A stretch of 40,113 nt of DNA from Rhodobiaceae bacterium (GTDB taxonomy: Bacteria; Pseudomonadota; Alphaproteobacteria; RS24), in the NCBI GenBank assembly GCA_024639515.1, contig JAHEIG010000002.1, positions 1 through 40,113 of the forward strand, read 5' to 3'. The notes under the pieces are model-generated. The model made no database searches. It was not told the origin of the DNA and was given only the letters and a program-made list of their open reading frames with translations. This document shows, piece after piece, positions 11,156 through 21,337 of the stretch. Numbering within the stretch: position 1 is the first letter of the stretch; every line of letters starts with the position of its first letter. The translations under genes and the position numbers were made by a program.

Positions 11156-11884
11156 TCAATCAGCGGTTGCATGGGCGGCGTCTGAGGGGCTTTCAAGATG
11201 CGCCAAAATGGCCTGCAAAAAGCCCGTCAGGTTGGTGGTTTTGTGGTCAATGAAATTAGTTTCCTGCACCGGCAAACGCCCGTTCAGCCCCATATTTCCG
11301 GTGCCGTCATCATCTTCGCCATGCACCAGAACGGTTTTCATACCGAGCCGATGGGCAGGCGCGAGATTGCGCGCCATATCTTCAAAAAATACCGCTTCAT
11401 CGGCTTGAATATCAAACTTCTCGACCATCGCCGGATAGACATCAGCCTGCGGCTTGGGAATATAATTGGCCGCGACAATGTCAAACACATCATGAAACAA
11501 GTGATGCACGCCCAATCGGTTCGATACGCGCTCAGCATGGGCTTCTGTGCCATTGGTGAAAATAAACTTGCGGCCCGGCAGCGCATCAATCGCCGCCGCC
11601 AAGGCGGGGTCGGGCGATAGCACGCTAACATCAATATCATGGACAAAATCGAGAAACCGCTCGGGCGGCATACTATGCTGGTTCATCAGCCCCGACAGGG
11701 TGGTGCCATATTCGCCGAGATAATCTTTTTGGATTTTATAGGCCTCATCGCGGTCGACCTGTAGTTCCTCTTGGATGAACGAGGTCATCCGCACATCAAT
11801 TTGACTGAATAATTCGAGGGTCGTTGGATACAAGGTGTTATCGAGGTCAAACACCCACGCATTGATACGCTGGAACTCTTGCAT
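11156..11884 (-). CDS. HAD-superfamily hydrolase, pyrimidine 5'-nucleotidase-like
   Basis: WVFDLDNTLYP motif I, FTNGTEAHAERV motif II, EAVFFEDMARNLAPAHRLGMKTVLV motif III/IV. Confidence 0.85.
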   Translation of the reverse strand: MQEFQRINAWVFDLDNTLYPTTLELFSQIDVRMTSFIQEELQVDRDEAYKIQKDYLGEYGTTLSGLMNQHSMPPERFLDFVHDIDVSVLSPDPALAAAIDALPGRKFIFTNGTEAHAERVSNRLGVHHLFHDVFDIVAANYIPKPQADVYPAMVEKFDIQADEAVFFEDMARNLAPAHRLGMKTVLVHGEDDDGTGNMGLNGRLPVQETNFIDHKTTNLTGFLQAILAHLESPSDAAHATAD

Positions 11885-11896
11885 CAGTCTCTTTCC

Positions 11897-12937
11897 TTAC
11901 TCCAGAGTGACCCGACTTTTGCGCGTCGTGCCTGTGTCTATTTGCCGAAAGCCTGCCACTTCATAGCCGCGCGCTTGGCAATTCTGATTACCGCTAATGA
12001 CAAACTTAGTGCCTTTTACACACATATCGACATCGCCGGCCCAAATTTTTCGCCGTCCGTTTTCGACCACCACATCGCCTTGCGCGTCGACCGCTTCGGC
12101 ATAGTAGAAATAATAACGCTCATCAAGGTCTTGGTTAATCGCTTGGGCGCATTGGCGCGGCAACACACGCAGCCAGCCGCGACTTTCAAATGTATCGTTT
12201 TTCACCCGTCCGGTCGCGGCCCAGACGAGATAATCGGTGCTGTTGCAAAACAACAGACCACGGGCGCTGGCTTGTTGACGGGCGGTTTTTATCAGCGCTT
12301 CCAGTAATTGCTTATTCTGGCTGTCGCCGGTGATGTCAAAACGCTGGCGATAAGCGTCGATGGCCTCGCGGGTTTGGCGGCCACCAAAGCCATCAATGTG
12401 TTTAATGTCGAATTGCAAATCAGACAGCAAGCGCTGCACACCGGCCGTGCTGGCGCGTTGGCTGCCGTAATTTTGCTTTTCGGTAAAGCTCACCGAGCGG
12501 CGGCTACCGGATCCGGCAATCGGCGCGAAATCGGCTTCGACAAAGCCACGGCGGCGACATTCGCGGCGCCCCTCTATGGCAAAATCGTCCGCCTCGGCGG
12601 CGACACAAAAACGCTCATTGCCGCTAAACACCAAGCCTTCGCCAGCATGGGCGCGGTCGGAGCGGGCAAATACATAGCCTTGCGCGGCATCGGGAATGGT
12701 TTTGGCGGTGTCGCGGCATTGGCCGGGCATCACCACTTGCCAGCCATTAGAGCGCGCCGCCACGCCTTTTTGAAAAGCCGTTGCGACGTGCAAAACATAG
12801 CTCGTCTCATTGCATAATTTGACCGTGCTTTGAGCCGCCATGGCCGGACTGAGGCTCAACCCTATGAGAACAAATGCTCCCAGCCACAATACCTCAAGAC
12901 AGGCCGCAAAACTTAGCTGTCGAGGGAAATGTGTCAT
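11897..12937 (-). CDS. Exported DUF1036-type protein with two related domains flanking a peptidoglycan-binding-like segment
   Basis: Hydrophobic signal segment. N-domain VKLCNETSYVLHVATAFQ...GWQVVMPGQC; C-domain LLFCNSTDYLVWAATGRV...GWLRVLPRQC. Middle VQRLLSDLQFDIKHIDGFGGRQTREAIDAYRQRF resembles PG_binding_1. Confidence 0.65.
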   Translation of the reverse strand: MTHFPRQLSFAACLEVLWLGAFVLIGLSLSPAMAAQSTVKLCNETSYVLHVATAFQKGVAARSNGWQVVMPGQCRDTAKTIPDAAQGYVFARSDRAHAGEGLVFSGNERFCVAAEADDFAIEGRRECRRRGFVEADFAPIAGSGSRRSVSFTEKQNYGSQRASTAGVQRLLSDLQFDIKHIDGFGGRQTREAIDAYRQRFDITGDSQNKQLLEALIKTARQQASARGLLFCNSTDYLVWAATGRVKNDTFESRGWLRVLPRQCAQAINQDLDERYYFYYAEAVDAQGDVVVENGRRKIWAGDVDMCVKGTKFVISGNQNCQARGYEVAGFRQIDTGTTRKSRVTLE

Positions 12938-12939
12938 GC

Positions 12940-13887
12940 TTAATGAACCAGCGTACCGGCCCCTAATTCGGTGAACAGCTCGAGCAAAATCGCATGCGGC
13001 ACCCGTCCATCGAGAATGGCGGTGGCGTTGACGCCGTCTTTCACCGCATCAATGGCGGTTTGCAATTTCGGAATCATCCCGCCTTGCGCCGTGCCATTAC
13101 GGATCAGCGTTGCCGCTTTGCGTGTCGTCAGGGTTTCAATCAGATTGCCGTTTTTATCCTGCACGCCGCGAATATCGGTCAACATCAGCAGACGCTCAGC
13201 CCCCAAAGCAGCAGCCAGCGCACCGGCGGCGGTGTCGGCATTGACGTTCAATGTCTGCCCCGCCGCAGAAGTGGCGATGGGGGCGACGACCGGAATCAAA
13301 TCTGATTTCAGCATCACATCCAACACCTCTGTGTTGATTTTTGTCGGCGTGCCGACAAAGCCCAAATTCACCGCCTTGTCGAGATTCGACGACGGGTCTT
13401 TTTTGCTGGTGCGGGTTTTCTTGGCGACAATCATATCGGCGTCTTTGCCAGACAAGCCAACAGCCCGCCCACCAGCTTGATTGAGCGCGGTGACGATTTG
13501 TTTGTTAATGGCACCGGCCAGCACCATTTCGACAACCTCAATGGTTTGCGCGTCGGTGACCCGCAAGCCGTTTTGAAATTTGCTCTTAATGTTCAGCCGT
13601 TCCAGCATGCTGGCAATTTGCGGTCCGCCGCCATGCACAATCACCGGATTAATACCCGATTGCTTGAGCAGCACGACATCGCGGGCGAATAATTCAGACA
13701 AATGATCATCGCCCATGGCGTGGCCGCCATATTTGATGACCACGGTTTTGCGGTCATAGCGTTGCATGAAGGGCAGCGCTTCGGTCAGCACATGCGCCTG
13801 CTCGAGCCAGTCGGCGCTATTGGCGACTTGCTTTTTAGCAGCTTTTGGCTTGTTACCAGCTTTTACAGTTTTTTTCGTCGCCATCAC
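12940..13887 (-). CDS. argB: acetylglutamate kinase
   Basis: [31 protein letters not shown], Lys-rich N-terminal extension. Confidence 0.94.
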   Translation of the reverse strand: MMATKKTVKAGNKPKAAKKQVANSADWLEQAHVLTEALPFMQRYDRKTVVIKYGGHAMGDDHLSELFARDVVLLKQSGINPVIVHGGGPQIASMLERLNIKSKFQNGLRVTDAQTIEVVEMVLAGAINKQIVTALNQAGGRAVGLSGKDADMIVAKKTRTSKKDPSSNLDKAVNLGFVGTPTKINTEVLDVMLKSDLIPVVAPIATSAAGQTLNVNADTAAGALAAALGAERLLMLTDIRGVQDKNGNLIETLTTRKAATLIRNGTAQGGMIPKLQTAIDAVKDGVNATAILDGRVPHAILLELFTELGAGTLVH

Positions 13888-13908
13888 GCGTACCTCTTAA
13901 CCTAATGA

Positions 13909-14583
13909 TTAAGCCTTATACCCTAATTGGTCGACATCAACCAGACTTGCGAAAGCCCCGCGCACATCATCAATGCCGGTATTCTTTTCGCTGGAACTGA
14001 CCAACACAAAGGGGAAGGCGGCAGGGCGTTTTTTCAACGCCTCCTCGGTTGCCGACATCACCCGCTCGAGCTGGCCTTTTTTGATTTTGTCGATTTTCGT
14101 CAACACCACTTGATATGACACGGCGGCCACATCAAGGTCGTCCATCATCGCCAGATCATTGGCTTTCAGGCCGTGGCGACTATCGACCAGCATGAACACC
14201 CGCCGCAGGTTTGGCCGGCCACGCAAATAGGCGTTGAGCAGCTTATTCCATGCAGCGATTTTGTCTTTGCTCTCGCGGGCATAGCCATATCCCGGCAGGT
14301 CAACCAACCAAGCGGCGCCGTCGCCGCGCTGCGGGGCCAGCATGAAGAAATTCAGCTCTTGCGTGCGCCCCGGCGTGTTGGAGGTGCGGGCTAGGCCTTT
14401 TTGATTGGTCAGCGCGTTAATCAGGCTCGACTTGCCGACATTGGAGCGGCCAGCAAAAGCAATCTCGACATGGCTGGTCTCGGGCAGATGATCGAGCGCC
14501 ACCACGCCCAGACGAAACTCCGTGCCTTGGGCAAACAACCACCGTCCACGCTTGCGGAGCGCTTCCTCGGCGGCGGCCTCCAT
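13909..14583 (-). CDS. engB: ribosome biogenesis GTP-binding protein YihA/YsxC/EngB
   Basis: EIAFAGRSNVGKSSLINALTNQ P-loop, NTPGRTQELNFF, DLPGYGYA, LTKIDK. Confidence 0.94.
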   Translation of the reverse strand: MEAAAEEALRKRGRWLFAQGTEFRLGVVALDHLPETSHVEIAFAGRSNVGKSSLINALTNQKGLARTSNTPGRTQELNFFMLAPQRGDGAAWLVDLPGYGYARESKDKIAAWNKLLNAYLRGRPNLRRVFMLVDSRHGLKANDLAMMDDLDVAAVSYQVVLTKIDKIKKGQLERVMSATEEALKKRPAAFPFVLVSSSEKNTGIDDVRGAFASLVDVDQLGYKA

Positions 14584-16415
14584 TAGCTATCCTTAGGGTC
14601 GGCGGCAGATGATGCCTTGCGCTTCAGGCCGATATTGGCAAATAGCTCAATCTCGACACCATTGCGGCGCATGATGTAGCCCTGTTGCAAGACCGACAGC
14701 AAATTGTTCCACGCCCAGTAAATCACCAGACCGGCTGGGAAGCCTGCCAGAATAAAGGTGAAGACAATCGGCAGAATTTGGAACATCCGCGCCTGAATCG
14801 GGTCCGGCGGAGGTGGATTCATCTGCATTTGCACAAACATGGTGATGCCCATAGCCAGCGGCCACACACCGACCAGCAAGAAGCTCGGCACGTCAAATGG
14901 CAGCAGGCCAAACAGGTTGAACAACGATGTCGGGTCGGGCGCTGAGAGATCTTGCACCCAGCCGAAAAACGGCGCATGGCGCATATCAATGGTCACAAAC
15001 AGCACTTTATACAGCGAGAAGAACACCGGAATTTGCAGTAATATCGGCAAACACCCAGCCAGCGGGTTTAGTTTTTCTTCACGGTAGAGCTTCATCAGCT
15101 CTTGCTGCTGCGCCTGACGGTCATCTTTATAGGTCTCGCGCAACTGCACCATGCGTGGTTGCAGTTTTTTCATTTTCGCCATGGTCTCATAAGACCGGCT
15201 GGCCAGCGGGAAGAACGCCAGTTTGACCAAAATCGTCACAATCAAAATCGCTACGCCGTAATTGCCAATCAGCTCATAGAAAAGCTGCAAGGCTTTGAAC
15301 ATTGGCTTGGTCAAGAAATAGAACCATCCCCAATCGACCATCAGGTCGAAGCGCTCAATGCCTTGGTCGGCGTAATCGTCAATCAGGTCGACAACTTTGG
15401 CACCGGCAAAGAATTGGCTGGTCGTTGTATAGGCGGCGCCGCTGGCAATGCTTTCGCCTTCCAGCAAAAAGTCGCTGCGGAAAGTAATATCAGCAGGGTC
15501 GGCCGCATTACGGGCGGTGTAGCGGGCTGTAAAGGCATTGTTTTGCGGCGGGATAATCGCCGTGGCCCAATATTTATCGGTAATGCCGAGCCAACCGGTG
15601 GAGGCCTGCTCTTTCACCGGCCCGTCTTCTAGCAGGTCATCATAGTCGAGCTCTTGCAAGCCGGCTTCGCCGAGGAAGCCCAATGGCCCTTCGTGCAAAA
15701 TGAACAAGCCGCTGGTTTCCGGCAAGCCGGTGCGGACAATCTGACCGAATGGATAGACGGTGACTGCATTGGCTGACTTATTATCGACCGATTGCTCAAT
15801 GGTGAACATGAAATGCCCGTCAACGCTGATGCGTTGGTGCAGCACAATTCCCTCAACCGTGGTGAAGGACAGGGTAATTGGCGTGGCTGGGGTCAGCACA
15901 TCGCCTTGGGTTAGAACCCATAGGCTATTTTCGTCAGGCAGGGTGATGTTGCCACCGGCACCGGCGACAAAACCATGCCGCGCTTGCCATGCGCCGGTTT
16001 CACCAGTGCGCTGCAACAGCCGCTGCAATGGCGCGTCGGTGGCGGTTGTTTCGCGATACTCGGTGAGAATGAGGTCATCAAAGCGGGCGCCCATCAGCGC
16101 GATGGAGCCTTGCAATTCGTCAGTGCGAATGGCCACACGTGGCGAGCTGGCGAAAGCCACGTCGCGTGGCTGGGCTGTCGGGACGACGCCCGAGGCGCGC
16201 GGCGTTGGCATAGCGTCTGCTGATAAATCTGCTGATAAATCTGCCGCCTCACCAGTGGCCGATTGGGTAGCCAGATCAATCGCCTCAGCTTCAGCCAACA
16301 AGGCCAATTGCTGGCGCTCGGCTTCCATGCGTGGTTCGACAACAAAGAACTGCCAGCCCAGTAGAACACCGAGACATAAAACGATGGCAATCAGAAAATT
16401 ATTCTGCTCGTTCAC
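14583..16415 (-). CDS. yidC: membrane protein insertase YidC
   Basis: N-terminal TM MNEQNNFLIAIVLCLGVLLGWQFF; C-terminal NYGVAILIVTILVKLAFFPLASRSYETMAKMKKLQPRM and NPLAGCLPILLQIPVFFSLYKVLFVTIDMRHAPFFGW. Confidence 0.95.
   Translation of the reverse strand: MNEQNNFLIAIVLCLGVLLGWQFFVVEPRMEAERQQLALLAEAEAIDLATQSATGEAADLSADLSADAMPTPRASGVVPTAQPRDVAFASSPRVAIRTDELQGSIALMGARFDDLILTEYRETTATDAPLQRLLQRTGETGAWQARHGFVAGAGGNITLPDENSLWVLTQGDVLTPATPITLSFTTVEGIVLHQRISVDGHFMFTIEQSVDNKSANAVTVYPFGQIVRTGLPETSGLFILHEGPLGFLGEAGLQELDYDDLLEDGPVKEQASTGWLGITDKYWATAIIPPQNNAFTARYTARNAADPADITFRSDFLLEGESIASGAAYTTTSQFFAGAKVVDLIDDYADQGIERFDLMVDWGWFYFLTKPMFKALQLFYELIGNYGVAILIVTILVKLAFFPLASRSYETMAKMKKLQPRMVQLRETYKDDRQAQQQELMKLYREEKLNPLAGCLPILLQIPVFFSLYKVLFVTIDMRHAPFFGWVQDLSAPDPTSLFNLFGLLPFDVPSFLLVGVWPLAMGITMFVQMQMNPPPPDPIQARMFQILPIVFTFILAGFPAGLVIYWAWNNLLSVLQQGYIMRRNGVEIELFANIGLKRKASSAADPKDS
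16216..16244. repeat. 12-bp in-frame tandem duplication within yidC
   Basis: TCTGCTGATAAA x2 plus TCTGC; encodes the ADLSADLSAD linker on the minus strand. Confidence 0.85.
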
Positions 16416-16426
16416 GAGAAACTCCT

Positions 16427-16777
16427 TTACGCCGGATCGGCGTGAATGGCTTTGAGGGCCGACTTTAAATCACTTTTGAGGGCACCCCAATCACGATATT
16501 GCGTTTGGACGCGACCAATCAGAACATAGTCATAACCGGAATGGGCGTGTTTGGGGAACAAATCGACAGCTAGCGCGCGTAGTCGGCGACGAATACGATT
16601 GCGGATGACAGCATTGCCGATTTTTTTTGTCGCTGTAAGGCCAAACCGCGCTGGGGCGTCATCGCCACGCTGGCGGGCTTGCAAAACAAAACCGCGACGT
16701 ACTTGCTTTTCAGCTTTCGCCGCGGCTAGAAAATCCCGCCGCACGCGAATAGTTTCGGGCGCTTTACGGGAGGTCAT
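16427..16777 (-). CDS. rnpA: ribonuclease P protein component
   Basis: RFGLTATKKIGNAVIRNRIRRRLRALA signature; located between rpmH and yidC. Confidence 0.93.
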   Translation of the reverse strand: MTSRKAPETIRVRRDFLAAAKAEKQVRRGFVLQARQRGDDAPARFGLTATKKIGNAVIRNRIRRRLRALAVDLFPKHAHSGYDYVLIGRVQTQYRDWGALKSDLKSALKAIHADPA

Positions 16778-16785
16778 TATATTGC

Positions 16786-16920
16786 TTAGGCTGACAGGCG
16801 CTTGCGACCGCGTGCACGACGGCGAGAAAGCACCAGACGGCCACCTTTGGTTGCCATGCGCGCGCGAAAACCGTGGCGCCGTTTGCGTACCAGATTACTT
16901 GGTTGGAAGGTTCTTTTCAC
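16786..16920 (-). CDS. rpmH: 50S ribosomal protein L34, 44 aa, GTG start
   Basis: Not in the ORF track because it is short. Reverse-strand translation (M)[43 protein letters not shown]. Canonical rpmH-rnpA-yidC order. Confidence 0.96.
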   Translation of the reverse strand: MKRTFQPSNLVRKRRHGFRARMATKGGRLVLSRRRARGRKRLSA

Positions 16921-17100
16921 GTCACCCACTCCTTGTCATGCGTCTTCACTTGCTGCGACGACGCCGAATTGATTAATTGATGAGCGGATGTAGCCAAAAA
17001 TAGCGACAAAGTCAATGATAGAAGCCGAATAGGTTGTACTTTCGTCGTGAGTTTCTATATTCATCCCCTATTACTCGTTTGCCGCGCCAAGGAGAAAACC

Positions 17101-17850
17101 ATGTCGGAGCAAGATAACAATAAAAATCATAGCCTGGTTAGCCCCAAACGGCTTGTCCTGATAGCGGTTTTTGTCGCCATTATTGCGGTATTTTTCACCT
17201 CTGATGTGGGCCAATATCTTAGCTATGAGGGGCTGGCCAATAATGAAGCAGCGATGAAACAAGCGGTGGCCGATGCGCCAGTGCTGACGGCGCTGATTTT
17301 TGTCGGCATTTATATCACTGTCGTAACCTTCTCTTTGCCCGGCGCTTTGTGGCTCAGCCTGGCTGGCGGCTTGATGTTTGGCACCTCGCAAGGCGGCATG
17401 CTGATTCTCGTCGGCGCCACTATTGGCGCGTCGCTTTTATTTCTCGTCGCCCGTTACCTGCTCGGTGACACGCTGCAGGCGCGGGCTGGCCCGAGCCTCG
17501 AAAAATTTGAAAAGAACTTCAACCGCGACGCGGTGTCTTATCTTTTAGTGTTGCGGCTATTGCCGATTTTTCCTTTTTTTGTCGTCAATCTCGGCGCCGC
17601 GCTGGTAGGCGTGCGCTTTCCGATTTTTGTCGTCACCACGTTTTTCGGCATTATTCCCGGCACGTTTGTCTTTGCTTCCGTCGGCAATGGCGTCTCGGTG
17701 TTGCTGCAACAGGGCCAACAGCCAGATGTATCGGTCATCACCAAGCCAGAAATTATGCTGCCGCTCGTCGGGTTGGCGCTGCTGTCGCTGCTGCCGGTTG
17801 TGTGGCGACGCTTTGGCCCATCGGTTGAGACCAAGAACGACAATGCTTAG
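17101..17850 (+). CDS. TVP38/TMEM64 (SNARE-associated/DedA-like) family membrane protein
   Basis: Multiple TM segments; SLPGALWLSLAGGLMFGTSQGGMLILVGATIGASLLFLVARYLLGD and LRLLPIFPFFVVNLGAALVGVRFPIFVVTTFFGIIPGTFVFASVG. Confidence 0.85.
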   Translation: MSEQDNNKNHSLVSPKRLVLIAVFVAIIAVFFTSDVGQYLSYEGLANNEAAMKQAVADAPVLTALIFVGIYITVVTFSLPGALWLSLAGGLMFGTSQGGMLILVGATIGASLLFLVARYLLGDTLQARAGPSLEKFEKNFNRDAVSYLLVLRLLPIFPFFVVNLGAALVGVRFPIFVVTTFFGIIPGTFVFASVGNGVSVLLQQGQQPDVSVITKPEIMLPLVGLALLSLLPVVWRRFGPSVETKNDNA

Positions 17851-17886
17851 AAACAAGTATAAAGCCTAAACAAGTAAGGACATAAG

Positions 17887-19317
17887 ATGAGCCAACACAT
17901 CATCACAGATATTTGTGTCATCGGCGCCGGTTCCGGTGGACTTTCGGTCGCCGCAGGGGCGGTGCAAATGGGCGCCAGCGTGGTGCTCGTCGAGGGCGGC
18001 AAAATGGGCGGCGATTGCCTGAATTATGGCTGCGTGCCGTCGAAAGCCTTGCTGGCTGCCGCGCATCGCGCCCGCGCACCGCAAAAAAATGCCCCTTTCG
18101 GCCTTTCCGCGCCGACGCCGGAGGTTGACTTTCCCGCCGTCATGCAGCATGTCCGCCGGACCATTGAAGCGATTGAGCCAATGGATAGCGTCGAGCGGTT
18201 TTCGCATCTTGGTGTGGATGTCATTGAAGCGCATGGTCGCTTTACTGGCCGCCAAACCCTGCAGGCTGGCGACACGGAAATCCGCGCTAAGCGGTTTGTC
18301 ATCGCCACCGGCTCGCACGCCTATATTCCCGATATTGAGGGACTCAGCGACACCGCCTATCTGACCAATGAAACCCTGTTTGATTTGCGCCAACAGCCGC
18401 GTCATCTGATGATTTTGGGCGGCGGGCCAATCGGCGTTGAAATGGCGCAAGCCTTTGCCCGCCTCGGCTCTCAAGTGACCTTGATTGAAGCGGCGCCGCG
18501 TATTCTGGGCCGTGATGATGACGAACTAACGCCGTTTGTGGAAGCGGCTTTACTGGATGATGGCGTCGAGATCAAAACCGGCGTGAGCGTGGCGAAAGTC
18601 TCGACCGTTGGCGACAACACCATCACCGTGCACACAAATGCTGGCGACATTTCCGGCGATCAATTATTGGTCGCCACGGGACGCGCCGCCAATTTGCACG
18701 ATTTGGGGCTTGAAGCCGCCGGCGTCGAGACGTCTGCAAGCACACCGGCCTCAATCAGCGTCGATGCACGTTTGCGTACAAGCAACCGCAAGATTTTTGC
18801 CATTGGCGATGTCTCGGGCGGGCCGCAATTCACCCATGCGGCGGGCTATCATGCGGGCATTGTTATTCGCAATATCTTGTTCCATCTGCCAGCCAAGGTA
18901 GACTACAAAGCCTTGCCGCGTGTCACCTACTCAATCCCTGAACTGGCCCATGTCGGCGTCAGCGAAGCCGACGCGCGGGCTGCCCACAAGACGATTAAAG
19001 TATTGCGCTGGCCGTTTGAAGAAAACGACCGCGCCCGAGCCGAACGCGATATGGCCGGCATGGTGAAAGTGGTTGTCGCCCAAAATGGCACCATTCTGGG
19101 TGCTTCGATCGTCGGCACGCAAGCTGGTGATCTGCTGTCGACATGGACGTTGGCGATTTCGCACGGGCTGAAAATTTCTGCTATGGCCGGTGTTATTGCG
19201 CCGTATCCGACACGCGGCGAAGCCAGCAAGCGAGCGGCGGGCGATTATTACACGCCGACCCTTTTTAGTGCGCGCACCCGGAAAATCGTCAAATTCTTGT
19301 CGCTGTTTCGCCGTTAA
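17887..19317 (+). CDS. FAD-dependent pyridine nucleotide-disulfide oxidoreductase, mercuric-reductase-like
   Basis: VIGAGSGGLSVAAGAVQMGASVVLVEGGKMGGDCLNYGCVPSKALL redox disulfide motif; ILGGGPIGVEMAQAFARLG NAD(P)H fold; C-terminal dimerisation domain. Confidence 0.88.
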   Translation: MSQHIITDICVIGAGSGGLSVAAGAVQMGASVVLVEGGKMGGDCLNYGCVPSKALLAAAHRARAPQKNAPFGLSAPTPEVDFPAVMQHVRRTIEAIEPMDSVERFSHLGVDVIEAHGRFTGRQTLQAGDTEIRAKRFVIATGSHAYIPDIEGLSDTAYLTNETLFDLRQQPRHLMILGGGPIGVEMAQAFARLGSQVTLIEAAPRILGRDDDELTPFVEAALLDDGVEIKTGVSVAKVSTVGDNTITVHTNAGDISGDQLLVATGRAANLHDLGLEAAGVETSASTPASISVDARLRTSNRKIFAIGDVSGGPQFTHAAGYHAGIVIRNILFHLPAKVDYKALPRVTYSIPELAHVGVSEADARAAHKTIKVLRWPFEENDRARAERDMAGMVKVVVAQNGTILGASIVGTQAGDLLSTWTLAISHGLKISAMAGVIAPYPTRGEASKRAAGDYYTPTLFSARTRKIVKFLSLFRR

Positions 19318-19421
19318 AACCGCGTTAACCTCTCCTAAACTTTTATCCGTCCAGTCTAGGCCCGGTGTGCCTTTGGTTAACATTTGTGCCTTTGGGCAGG
19401 TGCGTTTCGTGTGAGGGTAGG

Positions 19422-19613
19422 ATGCGTTATGAATGGCTAAATCTGCAACTTTTGGCGATACTCTTCGGCCTTTTCACGCTGCTTTTCTGGGTCGGCCTTT
19501 TGTCGCTTTTATACCCACTGGTAATAAAAACGTGGTTTGAAACCAACCTAAATGCCGAAGCAAACAGCCTCATGCCGCGCCCGACATCATCCAATCATCA
19601 GGCGCCTCATTAA
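19422..19613 (+). CDS. Small hypothetical membrane protein, 63 aa, single TM
   Basis: MRYEWLNLQLLAILFGLFTLLFWVGLLSLLYPLVIKTWFETNLNAEANS...; one clear hydrophobic helix. No homology recognised. Confidence 0.4.
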   Translation: MRYEWLNLQLLAILFGLFTLLFWVGLLSLLYPLVIKTWFETNLNAEANSLMPRPTSSNHQAPH

Positions 19614-19918
19614 TCGGGCAAAAGTATAGGGCTGGGGTTGCGCATAGCGCATGATATTCTGGAATGGATGGGCGGCTCGCTGTATGTGCTCAGTCTTAAA
19701 GCGGGAGGGGCTTGCTGTCATGTCAGCTTCCCATTTGGCATGGCTTATAAGCCCGAGGTTATAAATAGCTTAGCGGGTAATAAAAGAATGTGGGATTCTG
19801 ACGAATGGATAGAGATGTTTTGAACCGACGTCCTATCCGCGCTTAGCAGCGAGTTTGGTTTCAAGATGTCAGCCAACAAATAATTGACGCTTGTCGGACA
19901 ACTGGCTAGCTTTTGCCA

Positions 19919-20992
19919 ATGCAGAAACAACCACAAAACAGTCCTCAATCGCTAGCCCGTGTACGCCCGGGCCGGCGCAATCTGATTACCGATATTGACG
20001 GTTTGACGGTCGGCCATGCTGTCGATGAAAAAGCTCGCACGGGAGTCAGCGTGATTGTGCCCGCGCAACCGGCAACCGCTGCCTGTAGCGTACCGGGCGG
20101 TGGCCCGGGCACGCGCGAAACCGACGCCCTGCAGCCGGCCAATTTGGTTGAGGCGGTGGATGCAGTGACGCTGGCTGGCGGCTCGGTTTTTGGGCTTGAT
20201 GCCGCCTCCGGCGTGACGGCGGCATTGGCAGCGGAAGGGCGCGGGTTTCAAACCGGTGCGCCCATGCCCTCGCCGATTATACCCGCGGCGATTCTATTCG
20301 ATGTGACCAATGGCGGCGACAAGCAATGGGGCATGACCCCGCCTTATCGCCAGCTCGGCATCGACGCTTATGGCGCCGCTGATACCGACTTTGCCATGGG
20401 CAATGCTGGTGCCGGCTATGGCGCCATGGCCGGCGCGATGAAGGGCGGGCTGGGCAGTGCCTCGGCGCATTTGCCAGATGGATGCATGGTTGGGGCGCTG
20501 ATCGCTGCCAATCCGGTCGGCTCAGTGGTCGATGGGTCAGGGCGGTTTTGGGCGCAACCGTTGGCGGCTCAAAGCGCAGATGGGCTGGAGTTCGGTCACC
20601 CGCATCTGGCGACGCAATCGGCGGAGGCCAGCGGCCAGCATCCGCTATCCGGCACCAAGCTGGGTGGCTTGGCGGCGGCGGCCAATACCAGTATTGGCGT
20701 GGTCGCCACCGATGCCGATTTGACCAAAGCCGAAGCCCAGCGCGTGGCGATTATGGCGCAAGACGGGCTGGCCCGTGCGGTGCGGCCTATTCATACGCCA
20801 TTTGATGGCGACGCGATATTCGTGCTGGCGACGGGGGCACGCGCCTTGAGCGAGACACCGGCGCAACGGCCAATTGATTTGGCGATATTAGGCGCGATGG
20901 CGGCAGATTGTGTGGCTCGCAGCGTCGCCCGCGCCGTCTGGCTGGCCGAAGATCTGCAGTCGGCAAAAGCCTATCGCAGTATTTTCGGGTGA
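19919..20992 (+). CDS. P1 family peptidase (DmpA/ArgJ-like fold)
   Basis: NLITDIDGLTVGHA, GGGPGTRETDALQPANLVEAVDAVTLAGGSVFGLDAASGV, TSIGVVATDADLTKAEAQRVA. Confidence 0.85.
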   Translation: MQKQPQNSPQSLARVRPGRRNLITDIDGLTVGHAVDEKARTGVSVIVPAQPATAACSVPGGGPGTRETDALQPANLVEAVDAVTLAGGSVFGLDAASGVTAALAAEGRGFQTGAPMPSPIIPAAILFDVTNGGDKQWGMTPPYRQLGIDAYGAADTDFAMGNAGAGYGAMAGAMKGGLGSASAHLPDGCMVGALIAANPVGSVVDGSGRFWAQPLAAQSADGLEFGHPHLATQSAEASGQHPLSGTKLGGLAAAANTSIGVVATDADLTKAEAQRVAIMAQDGLARAVRPIHTPFDGDAIFVLATGARALSETPAQRPIDLAILGAMAADCVARSVARAVWLAEDLQSAKAYRSIFG

Positions 20993-21109
20993 TTTTACCT
21001 GAGCCGCGCCTTAGTTCTTGCCGATTGCAGCGATTTATCTTTGTGCGCGAACAAGGCTTGCAATCCGACTGGCAAAACAGTATGAACTAGCTCTGCTTAG
21101 GCAGACATA

Positions 21110-21186
21110 GCACCGGTAGCTCAGCTGGATAGAGCACTAGACTACGAATCTAGGGGTCGGGAGTTCGAATCTTCCCCGGTGCGCCA
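21110..21186 (+). tRNA. tRNA-Arg (anticodon ACG), CCA encoded
   Basis: GCACCGG...CCGGTGC acceptor stem, D-arm AGCTCAGCTGGATAGAGC, anticodon arm CTAGA-CTACGAA-TCTAG, T-arm with GTTCGAATC, terminal GCCA. Confidence 0.95.
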
Positions 21187-21337
21187 CTTCTCTCTCTGCT
21201 TATCTCTATCTATTACGTCTTCCGCCTCGGTGCGCGTTGATGCGAATCCGCTTGCCACGGAAAAATTTCTGTTTCATTATTAATTATTGGCCTCGTTGGG
21301 AGTGAATGCGGCCATGCGTAAATAGGGAGTGGGGTGT

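Noticed and set aside
19638-19823. 61-aa ORF between the small membrane ORF and the P1 peptidase
   Set aside because: No recognisable family, no clear RBS and a non-ATG start; not enough evidence to call a gene.
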